Of a DNA stretch of 64,000 bases, positions 8,373 through 17,343 are shown in pieces (the stretch's first letter is position 1; each line of letters begins with the position of its first letter). Position numbers and translations under genes: made by a program. Source of the DNA: Hymenobacter sp. J193 (GTDB lineage: Bacteria > Bacteroidota > Bacteroidia > Cytophagales > Hymenobacteraceae). The notes beneath the pieces were generated by a model, which saw nothing but the letters and a program-made list of their open reading frames with translations, did no database searches and was not told the DNA's origin. The stretch is taken from positions 3,557,001-3,621,000 of the forward strand of contig NZ_JAJONE010000001.1 of assembly GCF_024700075.1 (NCBI RefSeq). Direction: 5' to 3'.

Positions 8373-8858
8373 ATGTCCTCTCTGGTTTCTTCTGCACCAA
8401 TGCCGCCGGCTGTCAGTGCCGCCCCGGCCCGAACACGCCTGGCGGCGCTGGCGGTTTACTTTGCAGTGGGGCTGGTGTTTGGGGTGCTCATTACCAAAGG
8501 GGAGCTGATTTCCTGGTTCCGAATTCAGGAAATGTTCCGGTTTCGGGGCTTCCACATGTACGGCATCTTTCTCACGGCTTTGCCCACGGCCATACTCACG
8601 GTGCAGTGGCTCAAACGCAGCCAAGCCCGCACCCTGGGCGGAGCGCCCATCAGCATTCCGCCCAAACAGATGGGCCGGGGAGTGCGTTATGTGGTGGGCG
8701 GCGTGTGTTTCGGACTGGGCTGGGCCCTCACGGGGGCGTGCCCGGGTCCGCTGTTTGCCTTGCTGGGCAGCGGGGTGCCTACCATCGGAGTAGCCATTGG
8801 GGCCGCCTTGGTTGGCACCTGGACGTACGCCTGGCTGCGGCCCCGGCTGCCGCACTAG
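8373..8858 (+). CDS. YeeE/YedE-like half-transporter (C-terminal type, DUF6691-like)
   Basis: 161 residues with four predicted helices and the cysteine motif LTGACPGPLFALLG, the counterpart of the GGCTSGHG motif in the gene just upstream. The pair is the usual Bacteroidota arrangement of a split YeeE/YedE permease for sulfur compounds. Start at ATG 8373 (MSSLVSSAPMPPAVS); a second Met at codon 10 is possible. Not a frameshift product: the two halves are separated by 94 bp with independent starts. Confidence 0.8.
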   Translation: MSSLVSSAPMPPAVSAAPARTRLAALAVYFAVGLVFGVLITKGELISWFRIQEMFRFRGFHMYGIFLTALPTAILTVQWLKRSQARTLGGAPISIPPKQMGRGVRYVVGGVCFGLGWALTGACPGPLFALLGSGVPTIGVAIGAALVGTWTYAWLRPRLPH

Positions 8859-8897
8859 CCGCTTGTTTTGTTGTTGAATTGCTTTTTCGTTTTTCCA

Positions 8898-9299
8898 GTG
8901 CCCCGTCCCAAACCCGTTGTTCACGGCCTGTATGCCTGGACGCCCGCCTACGGCTACCACTACATTCACCCGGCCAACCGCCGCACCTTCGAGTACCTGG
9001 AGCCGGTGGGCAAGCTGTTCGAGAAAATCGATGAAGATGAGCAGTGGCTGCTGCTGCGCTACGATGAGCAGCAGTTCAAAGTCCGCCCCGAGCTGTTCAA
9101 GGAGCTGTATGGCAAGCCCGCCTTCTCCTTCGGAGACGTAGTGGAGGAAATTGCGCCCGAGCCCGGCCGGCCCCCGCACCGGGGCCTTATTTCCGACGTG
9201 TTCTGGGATGAAGCCACCGACCGGGCCCGGTTTCAGCTGGTGGAGCGCAAGCGCAAAGTCAAGCGCGTGTTTGAGGCCGAAGAGCTGCGGTTTGCCTGA
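8898..9299 (+). CDS. Conserved-looking protein of unknown function
   Basis: 133 residues from a GTG at 8898 (MPRPKPVVHGLYAWTPAYGY); the alternative is a TTG at 8868 adding ten mainly hydrophobic residues. It is rich in aromatic and charged residues, with GYHYIHPANRRTFEYLEPVG and a basic C-terminus (VERKRKVKRVFEAEELRF). No signal peptide with the GTG start, no recognised domain. It lies 39 bp after the YeeE-like gene and may share its transcript, but nothing ties it to sulfur uptake. Confidence 0.6.
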   Translation: MPRPKPVVHGLYAWTPAYGYHYIHPANRRTFEYLEPVGKLFEKIDEDEQWLLLRYDEQQFKVRPELFKELYGKPAFSFGDVVEEIAPEPGRPPHRGLISDVFWDEATDRARFQLVERKRKVKRVFEAEELRFA

Positions 9300-9337
9300 T
9301 AGGTCGGAGCCGGCTGCCTTTACCTAACTACCGTTTT

Positions 9338-10075
9338 TTACCAGGGGCTGATGCCGGTTTCCGGGGCGTTGTCGTCGCTGAAAAACTGGCTGGTGGGGCC
9401 ATCCGGGGCCAGCAAGGCGGCTTTTACTACGCGGGCGGCGGCATCCTGCACGCTGCCGGGGCCGCTGTGGTGGTTGAAGTCGGTGGCGGTGTAGCCCGGG
9501 TCCACGGCGTTTACCTTGAAGGGCGTGTCGCGCAGCTCGTAGGCCAGCATAATGGTGTAGGCGTTCAGGGCCGCTTTCGAGGGCTGGTACGCGGCCCCTT
9601 TCACGGCGTAGTATTTCCAGGAAGGGTCATTGTGCAAAGTCAAAGAGCCGAGGCCCGAGGTAACGTTGACGATGCGCGGTTCGGCCGACTCCCGCAGCAG
9701 GTCGATAAACGCCTGCGTCACTTCAATCACGCCAAACACGTTGGTGTCGAACACCCCCTTAATCATGCTGAGGCTGCTGGTTAGCGCGGGTTGCGACATA
9801 GCCCCGAGAATACCGGCATTGTTGATGAGCACGTCCAGCACGCGGTTTTTCCGGCCCAGCTCGGCGCGGGCGGTGGCAATAGAGTGGCTGTCGGTTACGT
9901 CGATTTGCAGGGGCTCCACCGCGGCGTAGCCTTCGGATTTGAGCTGGTCGGCAGCCTGCTGGCCTTTTTGCAGGTCACGGCTGCCCAAGTACACGTGGTA
10001 GCCGTGCTGGAGCAGCTGGCGGGCGGTTTCAAAGCCGATGCTTTTGTTGGCGCCGGTAATAAGTGCGGTTTTCAT
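9338..10075 (-). CDS. Short-chain dehydrogenase/reductase (SDR)
   Basis: 245 residues. Rossmann-fold nucleotide site TGANKSIGFETA (TGxxxGxG type with Lys-Ser), NNAG at about 83-86, catalytic Ser in VNVTSGLGS, and a YxxxK-like region (YQPSKAALNAY). The fingerprint places it among classical SDRs, NAD(P)H-dependent oxidoreductases of carbonyl substrates. The start is ATG 10075; the 12 preceding in-frame codons overlap the -7 box on this strand. It sits directly downstream of an AraC-type regulator gene on the same strand, a common regulator/SDR pairing. Substrate unknown. Confidence 0.88.
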   Translation of the reverse strand: MKTALITGANKSIGFETARQLLQHGYHVYLGSRDLQKGQQAADQLKSEGYAAVEPLQIDVTDSHSIATARAELGRKNRVLDVLINNAGILGAMSQPALTSSLSMIKGVFDTNVFGVIEVTQAFIDLLRESAEPRIVNVTSGLGSLTLHNDPSWKYYAVKGAAYQPSKAALNAYTIMLAYELRDTPFKVNAVDPGYTATDFNHHSGPGSVQDAAARVVKAALLAPDGPTSQFFSDDNAPETGISPW

Positions 10076-10108
10076 GGGGCTGGTACGTTGCGTGTTAAAT
10101 GAACAGCA

Positions 10109-10116
10109 CAAAACTA
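10109..10116 (-). promoter_or_regulatory. Probable -7 box (TAGTTTTG) for the SDR gene
   Basis: On the minus strand TAGTTTTG matches TAnnTTTG exactly and lies 33 bp before the ATG at 10075. No clear TTG -33 element was found at the expected distance, so confidence is limited. Confidence 0.35.
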
Positions 10117-10155
10117 CCGGCCCCCCAGCGCGCTGCTGGCACCCATTCCGCGGTA

Positions 10156-11055
10156 TTACTGGTACATTTTGCGGATGCTGGTGCGGTACTCGGCCGGCGT
10201 CAGGCCTGCTTCACGCTTGAAGAAGCGGTTGAAGTAAGACGCATCCGAAAACCCCAGGTCGAAGGCAATTTCCTTGAGCGAAAGGGGCGTGTAGAAAAGC
10301 AGGCGCCGTGCTTCCAGCACCAGCCGCTCGTGAATGTGCTTGATGGCCGGCCGACCGCTTTGGGCCTTCACCACCTCGCTCAGGTGCCCGGCCGAAATGT
10401 GGAGCTGCTCGGCGTAGGCGCCCACCTCGTGCAGCTCGCGGAAGCTGTCCTCAATCCGGGCCCGGTAGGTGCGGAGCAGGAGCTGGTCGGCCGACAGCTC
10501 GCCGCCGGTAAACTGCTCGGTGTAAAGCCGGCTCAGGTAGGTGAGCAGCACCGTGAGGTAAGCCGTGAGCATGCGGTGTTGCCACTCGCCGGGGCGCTGG
10601 TACTCGGCCGCCAGCTTAGCCAGCAGGTCTTCAGCAAAAGTCCAGTCGGCGTCGGAGAGCAGTAATTCGTGCCCGTGGTGGTGGTTCTGGATGAGGGGCA
10701 GGTCCCGTAGGGCCGCGTGCTGCTGCAAACTCAGAAACTCGGGGGTGAAGGTGAGGTAGGTGCCCCAGAACGGCGTGGGCGCCTCCTTTACCAGTATCTG
10801 GTGCGGGGCCGTGAAGTAGAGCGTGCGGTTTTTACGCTCGTAGGAAGTCATGTCCACCCAGTGCCGGCCCTGGTTCTGCTTCACAAACACCAACAAGTAA
10901 TAAGCCTTGCGGTGCGGAATCAGCAAATCCTCCTCGTACACCAGCGCCCCTTCCGACTGCACAATGGTGAAGGGTTGGCTGCCTTTGCTGCCGGTGAGGC
11001 CGCTGTGCTCAGAAGCATAGACCGGAATAAGGGACTTGCTGGGAAACGGATACAT
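10156..11055 (-). CDS. AraC-family transcriptional regulator
   Basis: 299 residues: an N-terminal cupin-like sensing domain and a C-terminal AraC/XylS DNA-binding domain with two helix-turn-helices (about 215-299). Visible signatures are YAEQLHISAGHLSEVVKA and SLKEIAFDLGFSDASYFNRF, then FKREAGLTPAEYR. A known pattern is that such regulators control a neighbouring oxidoreductase; the SDR gene begins 80 bp downstream on the same strand, and the zinc alcohol dehydrogenase lies on the other side. Effector unknown. Confidence 0.93.
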   Translation of the reverse strand: MYPFPSKSLIPVYASEHSGLTGSKGSQPFTIVQSEGALVYEEDLLIPHRKAYYLLVFVKQNQGRHWVDMTSYERKNRTLYFTAPHQILVKEAPTPFWGTYLTFTPEFLSLQQHAALRDLPLIQNHHHGHELLLSDADWTFAEDLLAKLAAEYQRPGEWQHRMLTAYLTVLLTYLSRLYTEQFTGGELSADQLLLRTYRARIEDSFRELHEVGAYAEQLHISAGHLSEVVKAQSGRPAIKHIHERLVLEARRLLFYTPLSLKEIAFDLGFSDASYFNRFFKREAGLTPAEYRTSIRKMYQ

Positions 11056-11178
11056 GCGCTGGGAAGCTAACTTTTAGGCAAAGTACAAAGGCCGTATCAG
11101 CCCTTAACCACGCCTGGATCGAATGGTTGGCGCGGGGCGAAGCTTAGCGGCGCTGGCTTCGCCCTGAAATGTCTGGGC

Positions 11179-11246
11179 GCAAAAAAGCCGGCTTCTGCTT
11201 ATCACTCGTCTTCAACGAGCAGTAGGGCAGGAGCCGGCTTTTTTGC
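11179..11246 (-). terminator. Strong, symmetrical intrinsic terminator after the alcohol dehydrogenase gene
   Basis: A perfect 15-bp inverted repeat (GCAAAAAAGCCGGCT at 11179-11193 and its complement at 11232-11246), with a smaller internal hairpin CTCGT/ACGAG near 11206-11219. Both flanks have A/T runs, so it can stop transcription in either direction. It begins 13 bp after the minus-strand alcohol dehydrogenase stop. Confidence 0.85.
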
Positions 11247-11258
11247 GAGTCGAAAAAT

Positions 11259-12299
11259 TTACAGGCTGGCAATGTCGATGACGAAGCGGTAGCGCACGTC
11301 GCCTTTCACCATCCGCTCGTAAGCCTGGTTGATGTCCTGGATGTTGATCAGCTCAATGTCGGACACGATGTCGTGCTCGGCGCAGAAGTCCAGCATTTCC
11401 TGGGTTTCGGCAATGCCGCCGATGGTGGAGCCCGATACGCTCTTGCGGCCGGGAATCAGGGCGAAGGCCGGAATTTCCAGGGGCTTGGGCGGAGCGCCTA
11501 CCAGGATGTGGGTGCCGCTGGTTTTGAGCAGGGATAGGTACAGCGGAATGTCGTGGTCGGCCGCCACAGTGTCCAGAATAAAGTCGAAGGAGCCCTGCAC
11601 GGCCTTCACTTGCTCCTCGTCCTTGGTCACCACGAAATGGTGGGCGCCGAGGGCTTTGGCGTCGGCTTCCTTGGAAGGCGAAGTGCTGAGCACGGTCACC
11701 TCAGCCCCGAAGGCCACCCCGAACTTGACGCCCATGTGGCCCAGACCGCCCAGGCCCACTACGGCCAGCTTGTGGCCTTTGCCCACGCCCCAATATTTAA
11801 GCGGCGAGTAGGTGGTAATACCGGCGCAGAGCAGCGGGGCCACCGCGGCTAAATCGAGCTTTTCGGGCACGCTCACCACGAATTCCTCGCGCACCACGAT
11901 GGTGTTGGAGTAGCCGCCGTAGGTGGGCACTCCGTCCCGCCCGAGGTTGTTGTAGGTCTGGGTGTTACCTTCTACGCAGTACTGCTCCAGGCCGTCTTTG
12001 CAGTTGTAGCACACCTGGCAGGAATCCACCATGCAGCCCACGCCGGCCAGGTCACCCTGCTTGAATTTCTTGACATGGTCGCCGACCTGGGTGATGCGGC
12101 CCACGATTTCGTGGCCCGGTACCATGGGGAAGATGCCCGGAAACCACTCGTTGCGGATCTGGTGCAAATCGGAGTGGCACACGCCGCAGAACAGGATTTC
12201 GATCTGCACGTCGTGGGCGCCCACGTCGCGGCGCTCAAAGGTCCAGGGGGCGAGGTCGTTTTCGGGGCTTTGCGCCGCGTAGGCTTTGGTTTGGATCAT
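11259..12299 (-). CDS. Zinc-dependent NAD(P) alcohol dehydrogenase (YahK/cinnamyl-alcohol type)
   Basis: 346 residues, medium-chain dehydrogenase. Catalytic zinc ligands in GVCHSDLH and PGHEIVG; structural zinc cysteines in CQVCYNCKDGLEQYC; Rossmann motif VVGLGGLGHMGVKF; the segment STSPSKEADAKALGAH is typical of NADPH-preferring YahK/CAD enzymes. It reduces aldehydes to alcohols in the cytoplasm. Start ATG 12299 (MIQTKAYAAQSPENDLAPW). Monocistronic by context: strong terminator downstream, promoter-like box upstream. Gene symbol withheld, since several paralogous names exist. Confidence 0.93.
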   Translation of the reverse strand: MIQTKAYAAQSPENDLAPWTFERRDVGAHDVQIEILFCGVCHSDLHQIRNEWFPGIFPMVPGHEIVGRITQVGDHVKKFKQGDLAGVGCMVDSCQVCYNCKDGLEQYCVEGNTQTYNNLGRDGVPTYGGYSNTIVVREEFVVSVPEKLDLAAVAPLLCAGITTYSPLKYWGVGKGHKLAVVGLGGLGHMGVKFGVAFGAEVTVLSTSPSKEADAKALGAHHFVVTKDEEQVKAVQGSFDFILDTVAADHDIPLYLSLLKTSGTHILVGAPPKPLEIPAFALIPGRKSVSGSTIGGIAETQEMLDFCAEHDIVSDIELINIQDINQAYERMVKGDVRYRFVIDIASL

Positions 12300-12336
12300 G
12301 AGGAGGTTTGGTCTGGTAGTAGGGAAATGGGAGTGG

Positions 12337-12344
12337 CAAAAGTA
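12337..12344 (-). promoter_or_regulatory. Probable -7 box (TACTTTTG) for the alcohol dehydrogenase gene
   Basis: Minus-strand TACTTTTG, an exact TAnnTTTG, 37 bp before the ATG at 12299. No TTG at 17-23 bp spacing; only a weak TTA near 12370. Confidence 0.35.
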
Positions 12345-12459
12345 TGGGCATTGGGCCCATGAGTTGGTTAAGCTTTCGGGGTATACTTTTTACCAGCTCC
12401 ATTAGCTGGATGCAGGCAGCAGGAAGTAGTCAAAATTAAAAGCCGCAGAAAAATCTTGT

Positions 12460-12553
12460 GTCATGTTGAGCGCAGCCGAAGCATCTCTACCTCTGGCTAA
12501 CTCCTTAGGTTGAGGACGAACCGGTAGAGATACTTCGACAAGCTCAGCATGAC
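12460..12553. repeat. GTCATGCTGAGC palindromic element (REP/MITE-like), copy 1
   Basis: About 94 bp with inverted ends GTCATGTTGAGC and GCTCAGCATGAC and inner arms GAAGCATCTCTACC / GGTAGAGATACTTC around a short variable centre. The arms differ (GCAGCC on the left, CTTGTC-type on the right). Intergenic; shares its sequence with copies at 34825, 53313, 59291 and 63889. Confidence 0.85.
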
Positions 12554-12591
12554 GTACTGATTTTCGCTGTGTATACTCTGAGACAGTTCGC

Positions 12592-13293
12592 TTAGTGGTC
12601 GAAACGGTATTTGAGCCACACCACGTCGTTATCGAGCTGCTGCACCTGGGTTAGCCGCAGGCGGGTGGCCGGCCCCTTGGTCAGGTACTCGCTGACTTCA
12701 AAGGTAGTCGGCGACTTGGGCGTACCATCGGCCAGGGGCAACACCAACAGGCTGAGCTCGTCGATGAGGCCGGCGTTCAGCAACGAGCCGTTCAGGTGCC
12801 CGCCGCCTTCGAGCATCAGCGTTTCGATGGGGAAAAGCGCGGCCAGCTGCTCCAGCACCAAGGTAAAATCAACGTCCGTGGCTCCGGCAAACAGGTAGGA
12901 AATCTGCTTTTGCTGCAGGTAATACAAATACTCGTCGCTCACCTGCTCGGTCAGCACCTCGATGATATGGTCGCCACCGGTTTCGTTCGTGTCCCAGCCC
13001 AGCCTGCCGTGGGCGTCTACGGCAATGGCGAAGGAAGTAGCAGCTTTATTGCCGATGAATGGCTCCCGGGCAATAGGCTGGGGTGGGGCTTGCGGCTCGG
13101 GCTGCACGCCGCCCGTGAAATCGCGCTCCATGGTGATGCGTCCGCACATCCAGGCCTGGCTGGTAAACGTGTCGTGGTACTTCTCGAAGTAGCCGGCAAA
13201 GGTGTCGTAGATTTCTTCGTCCCGCCAGTTGCTCGACAGGATCTTCCCATCCACGGAGGACATCATGTGGCAGATTACGTGGGGTCTTTTCAT
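12592..13293 (-). CDS. RibD C-terminal-like (dihydrofolate reductase family) protein
   Basis: 233 residues with the RibD_C/DHFR fold: opening CHMMSSVDGKILSS, WMCGRITMERDF, and a C-terminal LEQLAALFPIETLMLEGGGHLNGSLLNAGLIDEL, where LEGGGxLN is the NADPH-binding hallmark of 5-amino-6-(5-phosphoribosylamino)uracil reductases. It lacks the deaminase half of RibD, and no riboflavin genes are nearby, so it is better described as a stand-alone reductase of unknown substrate than as part of riboflavin synthesis. Start ATG 13293. Confidence 0.85.
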   Translation of the reverse strand: MKRPHVICHMMSSVDGKILSSNWRDEEIYDTFAGYFEKYHDTFTSQAWMCGRITMERDFTGGVQPEPQAPPQPIAREPFIGNKAATSFAIAVDAHGRLGWDTNETGGDHIIEVLTEQVSDEYLYYLQQKQISYLFAGATDVDFTLVLEQLAALFPIETLMLEGGGHLNGSLLNAGLIDELSLLVLPLADGTPKSPTTFEVSEYLTKGPATRLRLTQVQQLDNDVVWLKYRFDH

Positions 13294-13404
13294 AGCGGGC
13301 TTATACGATCATGGGCTCATTCTGATTGTTCCCAACCTCGTAGTAGCTGAGAGCTTAGTCGTGCTCCGAAGCCAGCAGCAAATACCAGCGGATTGCCAGC
13401 CGGG

Positions 13405-14748
13405 CTAGATTCCTGCCGCAATGCCTACCACAATAGCCACCACGGCCAACGCCAGCAGCGCCAGGTAGAGCGGCAGCACAAACCGCCACCACTGGTCGAA
13501 GCGCACCCCACAGGCGGCCACAATGGCTACCAGCGCCCCGTTGGTAGGCGTTATCAGCTCACAGAGGCCGGCCCCGTACTGGTAGGCCAGCACCGTCACC
13601 TGCCGGGAGAGGCCGATAAGGTCGGAGAGGGGCACCAGCAGCGGCATAGTGAGCACGGCCTGTCCGCTCACGCTGGGCACGGGCAGGTGCAAAGCCGTAT
13701 GCACGACCACCATGCCCAGCGCCGAAAGCGTGACCGGCAAACCCGCTAGCGGCGCCGACATGCTGTTGACGATAGTATCCACGATGTGGCCCTGCTCCAG
13801 CACCACAAAAATGGCCCGGGCAAACCCGATGAGCATAGCCGAAAACGCCATGTCGCGGAAACCAACGATAAACGACTCGGCCGTGCCCGTGAGACCAAGC
13901 CCGCCAATGAGGCCGGCGGCTACGCCCAGCGCGAAGAACAGCGCCGCCATCTGCTCAAATTCCCAACCCAGCTTCAGCACGCCGTAGGCAAAGAAGGCGA
14001 AGGTGATAAATAGCAACGCCAGCACCAGGCCGTGGTTTCGGCCCTGAGCTATGGGGTTGGTGTCGTTGGCGTCGTTTTGCGGGGCTACGCGGTGACGCAG
14101 TGCAAACCGCACGGTACCTCCAATCCAGACAGCCAGGGCCAGAACCAGAAAGGCCAACCGGAATCCGCCGCCCGAAAGCAGCGGCAGTTGGGCCAGCTTC
14201 TGGGCAATGCCCACCTGAAACGGGTTCAGCGGGCTGAAGGAGGCGCCCACGGCTGCCGAGCCAATGCTGACGGCGGCGGCCGTAATGGGTGGGTAGCCGA
14301 TGCGGCGCATCAGAATCAGCAGCACCGGAATGAGCGGCACTATCTCCTCCTGCATATTTTCCAGCGCGCCCATAGTAGCAAACAGCACCGAGATGATAGG
14401 AATAACCACCGCCTCACGCCCCCGGAACTTCTCCAGCAGCCAATCCACGCCCCGGCGCAGCGCCCCCGTGTGGTCGACCACGGTAAAGGCCCCGCCGGCA
14501 AGAAATACCAGGAAGATAACCGAGGCCGCCTCACCCAGCCCTTTCGGAATATCCACCAGCGCCTGGAGCGGGCTGACGGGGGTAGCGGGCACGCGGTGGT
14601 AGGAGCCGGGTACTACTATGTCGCGGCCGGTGGCGGCGTCGGCGTGGCGCTCAAACACGCCGGCGGGCAGCACGTAGCTCAGCAGGCAGGCCAGCAGGAT
14701 AAAGCCGGTGAGCAGCACCAGCGGGTGCGGAAAGCGCAGGGTTTTCAT
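13405..14748 (-). CDS. YfcC-family (DcuC/ArcD-type) membrane transporter
   Basis: 447 residues, 11-13 hydrophobic segments. It begins [20 protein letters not shown], then an extracytoplasmic loop with the typical LPAGVFER, and carries [17 protein letters not shown] and [14 protein letters not shown], both characteristic of the YfcC/C4-dicarboxylate anaerobic carrier family. A C-terminal [14 protein letters not shown] motif is also shared by the family. Relatives carry dicarboxylates or basic amino acids; substrate cannot be read here. The gene is divergent from the small frameshifted gene at 14856. Confidence 0.85.
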   Translation of the reverse strand: MKTLRFPHPLVLLTGFILLACLLSYVLPAGVFERHADAATGRDIVVPGSYHRVPATPVSPLQALVDIPKGLGEAASVIFLVFLAGGAFTVVDHTGALRRGVDWLLEKFRGREAVVIPIISVLFATMGALENMQEEIVPLIPVLLILMRRIGYPPITAAAVSIGSAAVGASFSPLNPFQVGIAQKLAQLPLLSGGGFRLAFLVLALAVWIGGTVRFALRHRVAPQNDANDTNPIAQGRNHGLVLALLFITFAFFAYGVLKLGWEFEQMAALFFALGVAAGLIGGLGLTGTAESFIVGFRDMAFSAMLIGFARAIFVVLEQGHIVDTIVNSMSAPLAGLPVTLSALGMVVVHTALHLPVPSVSGQAVLTMPLLVPLSDLIGLSRQVTVLAYQYGAGLCELITPTNGALVAIVAACGVRFDQWWRFVLPLYLALLALAVVAIVVGIAAGI

Positions 14749-14803
14749 GCGGCGAAAGTACGGGTTGGGGGCCGATACCGCCCATTGACAGTTGCCTATA
14801 TAG

Positions 14804-14835
14804 TTGCGGAAGCAGCCCGGGGCGTTGTATCTTAG
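14804..14835 (+). promoter_or_regulatory. Possible promoter upstream of the small gene at 14856
   Basis: TTG at 14804-14806, 21 bp, then TATCTTAG at 14828-14835 (one mismatch to TAnnTTTG), 20 bp before the ATG at 14856. Confidence 0.4.
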
Positions 14836-14855
14836 GTGTTGGAGAATGGCCGAAG

Positions 14856-15105
14856 ATGGACTTAGACGCTTTCAAACAACTGCACCAAACCCAGCAACAG
14901 CACTGCCTCGCCCAGACCGGCCACCACCTGGCCGACCGCGCTGAGCAAGGCTGCCGCCTGCAGCTTTTTGCCCTGGCTGGTTTCTACGCCGAGGTGTGGC
15001 GCCTGGTGGGGGGAGGAGCGGGTGCTGTTTATCAACCCCTTCCAGAACCCGGCCCAGCTGCAGCCTTGGCTGGAGGCCGTACAGCTGCCCCAGGAGTGGG
15101 CCTAG
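14856..15105 (+). pseudogene. Small hypothetical gene interrupted by a one-base insertion in a G run
   Basis: From ATG 14856 the frame reads [20 protein letters not shown] and on to AEVWRLVG, then meets six G residues near 14998-15012. Continuing in that frame gives low-complexity residues that fuse artificially into the downstream regulator; dropping one G gives [20 protein letters not shown] and a stop at 15103-15105. The 250-nt length equals 83 codons plus one base. The repaired 82-residue product is acidic and aromatic, with no recognised domain. Either a sequencing error in a homopolymer or a genuinely broken or phase-variable gene. It lies 77 bp before the SusR-like gene. Confidence 0.6.
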
Positions 15106-15182
15106 CCTGCCGGGTGGCACTCCCAAGGCAATTAGCTACTTTTGGCGCCCGCCGAATCCGGTACTCTCGTCTTCCTGCCCAA

Positions 15183-16808
15183 GTGAAGTTCCTGCTGCTT
15201 TTTTGTGTTTTCCTAGGGCTGTCGGCCCCCGGCTGGGCTGGCCCAAGCCCGGCCGACAGTCTGCTGGCGGAGCTGACCACGGCGCTGGCGCACAAAAAAG
15301 AGTACGATGCGCGCCGCTGGAACCGCATTGCGGCCCTCACCACGGCCTTCGGGGCCAGCAAGGGCAGCGACGACGCCAAGTTCAACCTGGGCTTGCGCAT
15401 CTACGAGGAGTACAAGGCCTTTAAGTACGACTCGGCCTTTGTCTACAGCCAGAAGATCATTCAGGTGGCGGAGCAATTGCGCGACCCGGGCAAAATCGAA
15501 GTCGCCAAGCTCAAGCTGGCCTTTATCCTGCTGTCCTCGGGCATGTTCAAGGAAACCTTCGAAACGCTGGAAGCCATTGCGCCCGGCCGGCTGAGCGACG
15601 CCGACAAGGTGGACTTCTACTTTCTGCAGGCCCGCGCCCACAGCGACCTGGGCGACTTCAACCAAGATGCCCTGTACCGCCCGGCCTACTACGCCAAGGC
15701 CCTGGCCTACACCGACACGGCCCTGCACTACAGCCGCCCCGGCTCCTACGAGCAGCTTTCGATGCAGCAGTTTCTGGCCCTGAAAAATAACCGTCTGGCC
15801 GAAGGTGCCGCGCTCTACGAGCAGATCCGGCGGCTGCCGCGGCTGTCGTTGCACCAGCTGGCGGTGAGTGCCAGCACGGCAGCGTTTATTGCCTCCATGA
15901 GTAAGCAGGAAGACAAAGCCTTCGAACTGCTGCTGGTGTCGGCCATTGCCGACGTGAAGACGGCTACCAAGGAAACCGTGGCCATCTTCCAGCTTTCCGA
16001 CTACTGCTACCGGCGCGGCGACCTGGAAAATGCCTACACCTTCATCAAGGAAGCGCGGGAGCAGGCCACGTTTTATAAGGCGCGGCAGCGGCAGATAGAA
16101 ATCAGCCACATTTCTTCCCTGATCGAAGGGCAGAAAATCAACATCATCGAAAACCAGCGCAAGTCGCTAAAGACCTACTCCACGGTGGTGACGCTGCTGG
16201 CTTTGTTCGTGGTGGGCTTCCTGTTCATCATCTTCAAGCAGCTGCGCCGGCTGCAAAAGGCCGACAAGCTGATTTCGCTGACCAACCGGGAGCTGCGCGT
16301 CCGCAACAACGAGCTGCACCAGCTGAACAGCGGGCTGAACGAGGCCAACAAGATCAAGGAGGAATACATAGCCTACTACTTCCACAACAACTCCCAGTAC
16401 ATCGATAAGCTGGAGGCGCTGAAGAAGACCCTCGACACCCAGCTCGGCAACAAGCAGTACACCGGGGTGCAGAAGCTGGCCGACGGCATCAACATCAAGA
16501 AGGAACGCAACGACCTGTTCAAGGGCTTCGACACGGTATTTCTGCGGCTGTTCCCCCACTTCATCAGCCAGTTCAACGCCCTGTTCAAGGAAGAGGACCG
16601 CATTCAGCTCGCCGAGGACCAGCTGCTGACCACCGAGCTGCGCATCTTCGCCCTCATCCGCCTGGGCATCGACGACAGTGAGCAGATCAGCCGGATGCTG
16701 GGCTATTCTATCAATACGATTTATACCTATAAGACCCGGGTGAAAAACCGCTCCATCGTGCCCAACGAGGAGTTTGAGGCCCGCATTCAGGCCATTCAGG
16801 CCGTGTAA
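15183..16808 (+). CDS. SusR-like membrane-bound TPR/HTH regulator (DUF6377 type)
   Basis: 541 residues from a GTG at 15183, chosen because it gives a clean signal peptide ([20 protein letters not shown]). A TPR-rich periplasmic region (about 40-320) is followed by one transmembrane helix near 332-352 ([18 protein letters not shown]), a charged coiled coil, and a C-terminal LuxR-like helix-turn-helix ([20 protein letters not shown], then [13 protein letters not shown]). Length and layout match SusR, the maltose-sensing activator of the Bacteroides sus operon. It lies directly upstream of susC/susD and GH13/GH97 genes on the same strand, so it most likely senses starch oligosaccharides and activates them. 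Confidence 0.85.
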   Translation: MKFLLLFCVFLGLSAPGWAGPSPADSLLAELTTALAHKKEYDARRWNRIAALTTAFGASKGSDDAKFNLGLRIYEEYKAFKYDSAFVYSQKIIQVAEQLRDPGKIEVAKLKLAFILLSSGMFKETFETLEAIAPGRLSDADKVDFYFLQARAHSDLGDFNQDALYRPAYYAKALAYTDTALHYSRPGSYEQLSMQQFLALKNNRLAEGAALYEQIRRLPRLSLHQLAVSASTAAFIASMSKQEDKAFELLLVSAIADVKTATKETVAIFQLSDYCYRRGDLENAYTFIKEAREQATFYKARQRQIEISHISSLIEGQKINIIENQRKSLKTYSTVVTLLALFVVGFLFIIFKQLRRLQKADKLISLTNRELRVRNNELHQLNSGLNEANKIKEEYIAYYFHNNSQYIDKLEALKKTLDTQLGNKQYTGVQKLADGINIKKERNDLFKGFDTVFLRLFPHFISQFNALFKEEDRIQLAEDQLLTTELRIFALIRLGIDDSEQISRMLGYSINTIYTYKTRVKNRSIVPNEEFEARIQAIQAV

Positions 16809-17343
16809 GAAGATTAAGCTGGTACCTGCCCAAACCCGCGTTACGCCTCGGCAGGACGGGTTGAGCCGTTCGCCGGAGTAAGTCATTACTTACAGCTGTT
16901 TCCCAAGCAGGGCAGCGCCGTGTACCTACGTCTTGCCGTCGAACAGCAGCCGGTGCAGACCAGGGGGCCGTCAGTAGGCGTCTCAACATCTGGGATGCCC
17001 CGTTCAGAAATTCGCTATAGCCTCAGGCAGGCGCAAGAGCCTTTTGTCGGCAGAAGACCGGAAGATGAGCCTGAACAGGTGTCCAAAAAGCAAAAATGCC
17101 TATCATATTGGCTTCATATTTTGGCGGTATTTTTGGTAATTAAATGATTATAAATCAGTAAGATGACCTCAATATCAATTAATATTTTCTTGATCGGGGT
17201 TTGATAAATTTTAGTTGAAGAGGGGGGCGGATTCTTTTGTGCCGTTCCTGCTGCCGGAGCCCGCCGCAACCGTTTGCGGCCAGCGGTTACCGCCTCCGGC
17301 CAGGCTACGAAATACCTGCACATTCTGCTGTTCCCTTCTTCGT
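16809..17343 (+). promoter_or_regulatory. Long, partly AT-rich upstream region of susC
   Basis: A 535-bp gap with no convincing gene. The first 280 bp have ordinary GC; from about 17095 to 17215 the sequence is much richer in A/T than anything nearby. A TTG (17108-17110), 17-bp spacer, and TATTTTTG (17128-17135, exact TAnnTTTG) form a promoter for susC with a leader of roughly 200 nt. The AT-rich tract is the natural place for SusR-type binding. A weak hairpin (CCTGCC/GGCAGG, 16825-16855) follows the regulator stop. Confidence 0.55.

Noticed and set aside
7712..8858. Frameshifted full-length YeeE/YedE gene
   Set aside because: The two halves have separate starts, a 94-bp gap without similarity, and each ends cleanly; split genes are usual in Bacteroidota.
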